Source of the DNA: Rhea pennata | Lineage: Eukaryota; Chordata; Aves; Rheiformes; Rheidae | Direction: 5' to 3' | DNA length: 64,000 nt | Assembly (NCBI RefSeq): GCF_028389875.1 | Contig: NC_084672.1 | Location: forward strand, 558,001 to 622,000 | Shown here: piece after piece, positions 58,001 to 64,000 of the stretch | Position numbering within the stretch: position 1 is the first letter of the stretch | How the letters are laid out: every line of letters begins with the position of its first letter | The notes under the pieces: model-generated | The model's database searches: none | Seen by the model: the letters and a program-made list of their open reading frames with translations, nothing else | What the model was told of the DNA's origin: nothing | Program-made: the position numbers and the translations under genes

Positions 58001-60000
58001 GGAGCCTAAGGAGGAAACTTTCCTCCCGCTGGCTGGCCGAGCTTGCAGAGCAGAGACACGGGAGAGCCAGGCAGGGTGCAGGCAGGGATGCAGCAGGCAG
58101 GAGTCGCAGGGCACGTTGCACCCCGGGGCTGAGCACACCAAGGTGAGTGGGGCCGCGGCAGCCCGGACCCCCGTCGGGGCAGAGCCCGGTGCCGGCAGCA
58201 GCAGGAGTCCAGGGGGGCCCAGCCCTCGGACATCGCTGGGCTGGGGAAGGGGTCGCGTGCGTGTGCCCGGCGCTGCAGGGGCTGCGGAGGGCATGCGGGC
58301 CGGGCTGCCGGGCAGAGTGCTCGCGTGGCCGGGGCAGCGGGGCTGTGTGCGTGGGGAGTGGGGACTGCATGCGTGCCGGAGGGGCTGTGGTGGGGCACGT
58401 GAAATTGCAGAGCGCGTGTGCACTGCTGGAGGGCTGCGGAGGGGGTGCCTGTGTTACGGCGTTACGGTTATGGAGCGTGCAGGGCTGGGGCCTCAAGGGA
58501 TCGGTGTGTCGCATGGGGCCCTGGGTGAGCCAGTATCTTCTGCACCCCGGGACATGCATGTGGGCTCCGGAGTGGAGGGGGGACGTGCAGGGCGCGTGTG
58601 CGCGGTCTGGAAGGTTTGCGTGGGGCAGAGGTCTTGTGGCTGGGCAGAAGGCTGGCGATGTGCAAGCCCACGTGCTGCGCAGGGCCCGCGCGGGGCCGAG
58701 CCGGGGCGAGCTCTCTGCCGGGAGCTGGGGTGCTGCATGCCCGTCGGCGCGGGCTGCGGGGCGCCCTGCGGGCTGCGGCCCCCGTCTCCCGGGGGCTGCG
58801 CCAAGCGGCCGGGGAGCCGTCCCAGCCGGCAAACTGGCCTCTGCAGTTTCTCAGCAGCCGGTGCCTTTTGCCGGCGCAGGAGCAGGGCTCTGGCCAGAGC
58901 GTGTCCTGCGGAAAGGTCCCGGCAGGGCCGGGAATGCTGCGCACCCCGGGCACCGGGACGGCTCCCCGAGCCCTCTGCAGCTGCTGGTGATGCCGGAGGC
59001 TCTGGCTGGGTGCTCTCGGGACACTCGGGGATGGGGCAGAGTTCCCTGAGGGTGTTTCTCATCGTTTCCTTTGTTCGCCCCATGCCTGGCACTCTAGTTC
59101 CTGGCAGGGCAAGAGCTGCTGATGTCGCAGCGCTGGAGATATCAGATCTTGGGAAAAGGCACTTTCTGTTCCCGGGGCAGGATGGATCGCGCTTCCTCTC
59201 CCCCGGCCCTCCACCAGACTTTGTGCCTTCGCGCCTCGCCCCCTGGCACAGCTCCCGGCACCCCGCAGGCCTGCGCCCGGCGGCAGCGTGGCTCTGGCTG
59301 CTTGCCCGGGCGAAGGCAGAGCTCGCCCTGCCCGTGCGCGGGGAGCAGCGGTGCCCCCGCCCCGCGCGGCGCTGCCGCGACTGCCGGCCGGAGCGCGGGG
59401 TCCCCGCGCCGCGGGGCGCAGGACGAGCCGGCCGTCGGGCGCCCCGGCCGGCCGCGGCTCTCGCGCGGGCCGAGCGCTGCCCGCGGCCGCAGCAGCACGA
59501 GCGCCCGGCGCTGGGCACGTGCTACCTTGAGCTGGGTTCACGGGTCCAGAAGTTTGAACTCCTCCGGTACAATACAACCCTGATAATATGATCTTGGACT
59601 TTGTGAGTGCCGTGGGCAGGGCAGCTTCCCCCCGTGGCCCCGCGGCTGCCAGCACGGGACTTGGCGGCCCCGCCGGCCGCGCCGCCCCCCGCTCGCCCCG
59701 CCGGCGTGCGGGCGCTGCCGCCCCGCGGCAGGCGGGGGGCCGGGCCGGGGCCCCGGGGCCGCTCGCCTGGCCCTGCGGAGAGCCGGGGCCGCGGCCGCCA
59801 GCCGTGACACCCGCTCTGTGCTCCCTTTGGCAGGGCAGGCCGGCGCCCGGGAGCGAACCCAGGAGTCCTGGCCCGCAGCCCGCGCCCGTCCCCGCAGCGC
59901 CGGTGCCTCCCGGTGCAAGCCCAGCGCTGCAGCCAGGCGGGGAGGCAGGTGCGCGGAGAGCGCGGCGCCGGGGGCCGTCCCCCCCCCCGAGCCTCATGGC
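55050..60000. other. GC-rich AP3S2-ANPEP intergenic region
   Basis: About 5 kb of very GC-rich sequence. Many long open frames overlap on both strands, the longest about 530 codons at 57999-59591. They have no family resemblance, repetitive Arg/Pro/Gly/Ala composition and no consistent ATG start. I read the stretch as non-coding, possibly holding an upstream ANPEP promoter and first exon. Confidence 0.6.
58020..58142 (+). other. ANPEP: Possible upstream non-coding exon of ANPEP
   Basis: A strong donor CCAAG|GTGAGT lies at 58143 on the plus strand. ANPEP's first coding exon has a usable acceptor (CTCCCGCAG ending at 60106) eight bases before its ATG. Human ANPEP is known to use a distant upstream promoter in myeloid cells and a near one in epithelia, so such an exon is plausible. 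The start is arbitrary. Confidence 0.35.
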
Positions 60001-60060
60001 CATTTAATACTTCACCCATTAACCTGGACTAATAAACCTCGTGGGAGCAAGAGGCTAAAA
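60001..60060 (+). promoter_or_regulatory. ANPEP: Probable ANPEP proximal promoter (HNF1-like and TATA-like)
   Basis: In a GC-rich setting a short AT-rich patch holds TTTAAT at 60003, an HNF1 half-site CATTAACC at 60017-60024 and a TATA-like TAATAAA at 60030-60036. Initiation about 25-30 bases later would leave a 5' UTR of about 55 bases before the ATG at 60115. Human ANPEP's epithelial promoter is known to use HNF1 and a TATA box, so the layout agrees. The sites are recognised by eye. Confidence 0.5.
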
Positions 60061-60114
60061 GCTGTGCCAGGCGGGCAGAGCCTCCTTCCCCAGCGCTGCT
60101 CCCGCAGTGCCACC

Positions 60115-60707
60115 ATGGCGGCAGGCTTCTTCATCAGCAAGAGCGTCGGCATCGTGGCCATCGTGCTGGCCCTGGGGGCCGTGGCCACCATCATCGCGCT
60201 CTCCGTGGTGTACGCGCAGGAGAAGAACAAGACCTCGGAGCCTGCCACCCCCTCCACCACCACCACCACCACCGCTTCCACCACCACCGCCCCCAACAAC
60301 CTCTGGAACCAGTGGAGACTGCCCACGACGCTGAAGCCGGAGAGCTACGAGGTGACCCTGAGGCCCTTCCTGAAGCCCAATAACAACCAGATGTACATCT
60401 TCACGGGCAACAGCACTGTGGTCTTCGTCTGCGAGGAGCCCACCGACATCATCCTCATCCACAGCAACAAGCTGAACTACACCATGCAGGGGGCCTTCCA
60501 CACCTCACTGCAGGCAGTGAATGGCTCTAGCCCACCTGCCATCACCAAGACCTGGCTGGAGACCACCACCCAGTACCTGGTGGTGCAGCTGGCAGCACAG
60601 CTGCAGAAGGGCCACTACTACAGGCTCTTCAGCATCTTCACCGGGGAGCTGGCCGATGACCTGGCTGGCTTTTATCGCAGCGAATATGTGGATGGGACGG
60701 AGACCAA
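60115..60707 (+). CDS. ANPEP: ANPEP exon 1 (coding part): anchor, stalk and start of domain I
   Basis: Residues 1-197. [10 protein letters not shown] is the cytoplasmic tail. Residues of about 11-33 ([20 protein letters not shown]) form the single signal-anchor. A Thr/Ser/Pro-rich stalk around residues 40-60, with a TTTTTT run and a STTT repeat, is typically O-glycosylated. The ectodomain then begins [19 protein letters not shown]. Sequons include NKT, NST, NYT and NGS. The exon ends ACCAA|GTAGGT, splitting a lysine codon. Confidence 0.96.
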
Positions 60708-62087
60708 GTAGGTGGGGGCAGAGAGGGAGGGATGTTGGGGGACAGGGAAGGGGGAAGGGAGTTCAGGGGGAGTGGGTCTCTGGGGGGGGGGGCTGCAGCA
60801 AGGCATGGGGCTGGCCCAGGGACAGCAGAGGGTGTGGGCCAGGTCTAGGGCATCTTGTCTCCAGCTGGGACTGGGGAGCGAGGAGGCTATGGACTTGGGG
60901 GAGCCTCTGTGCCCCCGTTCCCCCAGGCATGGACCACCCCAGGTCCTGCCCAGAGCATTTGCCCATGTTGCTGCCCGCGGGGCAGGCTGGTGGGCAGGGA
61001 GCAGGGTGAGTGCTGCTCCTTTGCTGTGCCGAGGGAACCCGGCCCTCCCGTGGGGCCCCGGGGGCTGGCCCTGACGGGTGGCCTGGGCTCAGAGACCCCC
61101 GGCTGCAGGTGCTGACGGGGGCTTTGTTTGCAGGGTCGTGGCCACGACTCAGATGCAGGCAGCCGACGCGCGGAAAGCCTTCCCCTGCTTTGACGAGCCT
61201 GCCATGAAAGCCAACTTCACGGTCACCATCATCCACCCGACCGACCACAAGGCGATTTCCAACATGCCTGCCAAGAGTGAGTGGGGCGGAGGGAGCCCCG
61301 GGGCCCGGCCGGGGGGCCTGGGACTGGCTGGCGATATCCCACCCCACTTCTCCTGCAGGCACCCGGCAGCAGCAGATTGACGGGGAGAACTGGAACGTCA
61401 CCGAGTTCCTGACCACCCCCAAGATGTCCACCTACCTGCTGGCCTTCATCGTCAGCCAGTTTGAGAGCGTGGAGAACAACACGGGGAGCATACAGGTAGG
61501 GCCAGGGCTGGGGGGCCGGGGAGCGGGCACAGGCAGGACGGGGCAGAGCCCGGCGGGGGGCTGAGCCTGGTGTCTCTTCTCCCCAGATCCGCATCTGGGG
61601 CCGCCCCCAGGCCATCGCCGAGGGCCAGGGCAGCTACGCACTCCAGGTGACCGGGCCTATCTTCAGCTTCTTCGAGCGACACTACAACACGCCGTACCCG
61701 CTGCCCAAGTCCGGTGGGTGCTGCGGGGCTGGCGGGGCCGCGCTCCCCGGCTGGCGCACGGAGCAGCGTCCGCTCCAAGCCCCGGGAAGCACCGCGCCGA
61801 CGGGCCGTCTCCCTCCCCACCCCCAGACCAGGTTGGCCTCCCGGACTTCAATGCGGGCGCGATGGAGAACTGGGGGCTGGTGACCTACCGGGAGAACTCG
61901 CTGCTCTACGACAACGCCTTCTCCTCCATCGGCAACAAGGAGCGGGTGGTGACCGTCATCGCCCACGAGCTGGCCCACCAGGTGCCCGGCGGCCCCCCCC
62001 CGGCCGGCGCCGCGCAGCCGCGGCGGGCTGCTGACGGCCGCTCTGCTCCGCTCGCAGTGGTTCGGGAACCTGGTGACGCTGCGCTGG

Positions 62088-62120
<33 letters not shown>

Positions 62121-63981
62121 TCCTACGTGGAGTACCTGGGCGCCGACTCGGCAGAGCCCTCCTGGGGCATCGTGAGTGCGGGGCGCACGGCGGGGGCGCG
62201 GGGCAGCCCGGGCGCGGGGCGGCCGCGGGCGCTGACGCCAGCCCCCTGCAGAAGGACCTCATGGTGCTCAACGAGCTGTACACGGTGATGGCGACCGATG
62301 CCCTGGCCACCTCCCACCCGCTCTCCTTCAGCGAGCAGGAGATCAACACCCCAGCCCAGATCAGCGAGGTCTTCGACACCATCGCCTACAGCAAGGTGGG
62401 CACGGGGGGCGCCGGGACGTGGGGGGCTGCCGGGGCCGCCCGGGCCCGTCCCTCACCCGCTCTCCGCAGGGAGCCTCGGTGCTGCGGATGCTCTCTGACT
62501 TCCTCACCGAGGACGTGTTCAAGGAGGGGCTGCAGGTGAGGCTCTGCCGGCGCCGGGCGGCAGGGCAGCCCGTGGCGGGGGCTGCGCGGGGGCTGCTGCC
62601 CCCCAGCACCCCGCTCGCCTGGGGCCTGCCCTCCACCGCTCTCGCCTCTGGCTCTTCCAGTCCTACCTCCACACCTTCGCCTACGGAAACACCGTCTACA
62701 CCGACCTCTGGGCTCATCTGCAGACGGTACGAGCGGGGCTGGGCGGGCTGCCCCGGCCCCACGGCATGGGCGCTGGCCCCACGACGCCGCTGACCCGCTG
62801 CCGTCCCTTCTCCCGCAGGCTGTCGACAAGAACAACGTCTCCCTGCCCGGCTCTATCAGCCAAATCATGGACCGCTGGACACTGCAGATGGGCTTCCCCG
62901 TCGTCACCGTGAACACACTCGATGGCACCATCAGCCAGAGGCACTTCCTCCTGGACCCCACCTCCAAGGTGGACCGACCTTCCTCCTTCAAGTGAGTGCC
63001 GTGGGGTGGGCGGGCCGTTCCTGGCCGCTGCGGGGGTCCCGGCCGTGCTGGGGGGTGGTGCGCACGGTGTGGTGCGGCGGTGCCATGTTCTGCCTGTCCC
63101 CCGGCACAGCTACACCTGGATCGTCCCCATCACCTGGCAGACGTCCAACAGCACCGAGAAGAAGTACTGGCTGGAGGACGTCTCAGGTGCGCAGGCGCCA
63201 GGCGTGGGGCTGGGGAGTGGTGGGCTGGGGGGGAGCTGCGGGCGGAGGGGCCGGGCCGGGCTGCGGCTGGGACCCCCGCGGACGCTCCTCTCCCCCGCCA
63301 GCCACCTACAGCGAGTTCAAGGTGAGCAGCCCCGACTGGCTCCTGCTGAACCTCAGGGTGAGCGGGTACTTCCGCGTCAACTACAACCAGGAGAACTGGG
63401 ACCAGCTCCTCAACCAGCTCTCCAGGAACCACCTGGTACGTGGGGCTGGGGGCTGGCGGGGCCGCACCGCTCCCCGTGCCCGCCCGCCCTGACGCACGGC
63501 CTCTGCTTTCTCCCAGGCCATCCCCGTCATCAACCGGGCCCAGATCATCGATGATGCCTTCAACCTGGCCAGGTGAGCAGAGCTGGCCGTGTGGGGGGAC
63601 CGTGGCGCTGCGGGGTCCGGGGGTCCGGGGAGCCCGACCCCTTGCTCACGCCCCCGCAGGGCCGAGTACCTCAGCGTGACGGTGGCCTTGAACACCACGC
63701 GGTTCCTGAGCAAGGAGACGGCGTACATGCCCTGGCAGGCGGCGCTCAACAACCTCGCCTACTTGGAGCTGATGTTCGACCGCACCGAGGTGTTCGGGGT
63801 GATGACGGTGAGCAGCGCGGCGCGGGGGCCGGCTCGGCACTGGGGCCGCTGCCCGCCGGCGCAGCGCTGACCACCCTCCCTGCCCACAGAGGTACATCCA
63901 GAAGCAGGTGACGCCCCTGTTCCAGCACTACAAGAACGTCACCAACGACTGGGCCGACCTCCCCAGCGGCCTCATGGACCA
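60115..63981 (+). CDS. ANPEP: ANPEP, aminopeptidase N (CD13), partial at 3' end
   Basis: Fifteen exons join in frame: 60115-60707, 61134-61276, 61359-61495, 61587-61713, 61827-61981, 62058-62171, 62252-62395, 62470-62535, 62661-62726, 62819-62991, 63110-63186, 63302-63435, 63517-63572, 63660-63807 and 63890-63981. They give 741 residues of a protein of about 967 in human; the rest is beyond the edge. The enzyme is a type II membrane zinc ectopeptidase of the M1 family that removes neutral N-terminal residues from peptides; in some mammals it is also a coronavirus receptor. Visible are a short cytoplasmic tail, a membrane anchor, a Thr-rich stalk, the exopeptidase motif GAMEN at 344-348, the zinc site HELAH at 380-384 with E403, and Y469 in the place of the catalytic tyrosine. 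Introns are very short (about 75-430 bases). Nothing is missing from the catalytic centre. Confidence 0.97.
61827..61981 (+). CDS. ANPEP: ANPEP exon 5: GAMEN and HELAH motifs
   Basis: The exon carries [20 protein letters not shown] (GAMEN at 61856-61870, which binds the substrate N-terminus) and [12 protein letters not shown] (HELAH at 61964-61978; two histidine zinc ligands and the general-base glutamate). Donor CAG|GTGCCC has a non-consensus +4 to +6, but it is required for the conserved HQWFGNL join. Confidence 0.96.
62058..62171 (+). CDS. ANPEP: ANPEP exon 6: third zinc ligand
   Basis: It encodes [20 protein letters not shown] and then [18 protein letters not shown]. The glutamate of LNEGF (residue 403) lies 23 residues after the first histidine of HELAH, the normal M1 spacing. 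Confidence 0.96.
62252..62395 (+). CDS. ANPEP: ANPEP exon 7: catalytic tyrosine region
   Basis: Forty-eight codons from [20 protein letters not shown] to TIAYSK. The tyrosine of AYSK (residue 469) corresponds to the transition-state tyrosine of M1 enzymes. It continues into [12 protein letters not shown] in exon 8. Confidence 0.95.
63890..63981 (+). CDS. ANPEP: ANPEP exon 15, last exon in the window
   Basis: It encodes [20 protein letters not shown] and then [10 protein letters not shown], ending CA|GTGAGT in phase 2 so that the next base completes a glutamine. The remaining C-terminal part of the ARM-like domain IV lies beyond the right edge. Confidence 0.93.
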
Positions 63982-64000
63982 GTGAGTGCCGCGCGGCGCC

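Noticed and set aside
57999..59591. 530-codon open frame upstream of ANPEP
   Set aside because: It lies in very GC-rich DNA where stops are rare, begins with no ATG, overlaps long frames in other phases and on the other strand, and resembles no protein family.
1..64000. tRNA, rRNA, CRISPR arrays or a novel multi-gene system
   Set aside because: None was seen on either strand; the window is an ordinary vertebrate three-gene neighbourhood with accessory repeats.

Overview
The window is nuclear DNA from a sauropsid vertebrate (bird, crocodilian or turtle; I cannot decide which). The coding exons are vertebrate, their introns carry standard GT-AG signals, the aminopeptidase N start resembles the chicken protein, and the old interspersed repeats look like decayed CR1-type LINEs. 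The only protein-coding genes I can support are three neighbours of human 15q26.1, in the same relative order: ZNF710 (minus strand), AP3S2 (plus) and ANPEP (plus).

Region by region. 1-5763 holds three coding exons of ZNF710, which give the first 610 residues and eleven C2H2 zinc fingers; the final coding exon is not in the window. 5764-40003 is read as one very long ZNF710 intron. It is AT-rich and gene-free, with small CpG islands near 9.2-10.5, 16.0-16.3, 19.0-19.3 and 32.5-33.1 kb and several ancient LINE/SINE remnants. 39.2-40.7 kb is a strong CpG island with a minus-strand splice donor (probable ZNF710 first exon) and an opposing plus-strand donor (possible antisense lncRNA). 40.7-45 kb has no gene. 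It contains a 41-bp tandem repeat in which each unit carries a CCAAT box, a GC-rich minisatellite of about 12 units, and two ancient LINE pieces. ARPIN, which lies between ZNF710 and AP3S2 in human, is not visible here.

45.0-46.9 kb is the AP3S2 CpG island, with facing GC boxes, a CTCF-like site and a GGCCCC hexanucleotide run just before the start codon. AP3S2 follows as six exons (46646-54148, 193 residues) with a polyadenylation signal at 55021. 55.1-60.0 kb is GC-rich intergenic DNA with many long but unconvincing open frames and a possible upstream ANPEP exon. ANPEP begins at 60115 behind a TATA-like and HNF1-like promoter; 15 tightly packed coding exons run to the window edge, covering about 741 residues and the whole zinc catalytic centre.

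The three genes are not an operon and have separate roles: a transcription factor, a vesicle-coat subunit and a cell-surface peptidase. Base composition changes sharply, from an AT-rich ZNF710 intron to a very GC-rich block from 39 kb onward.
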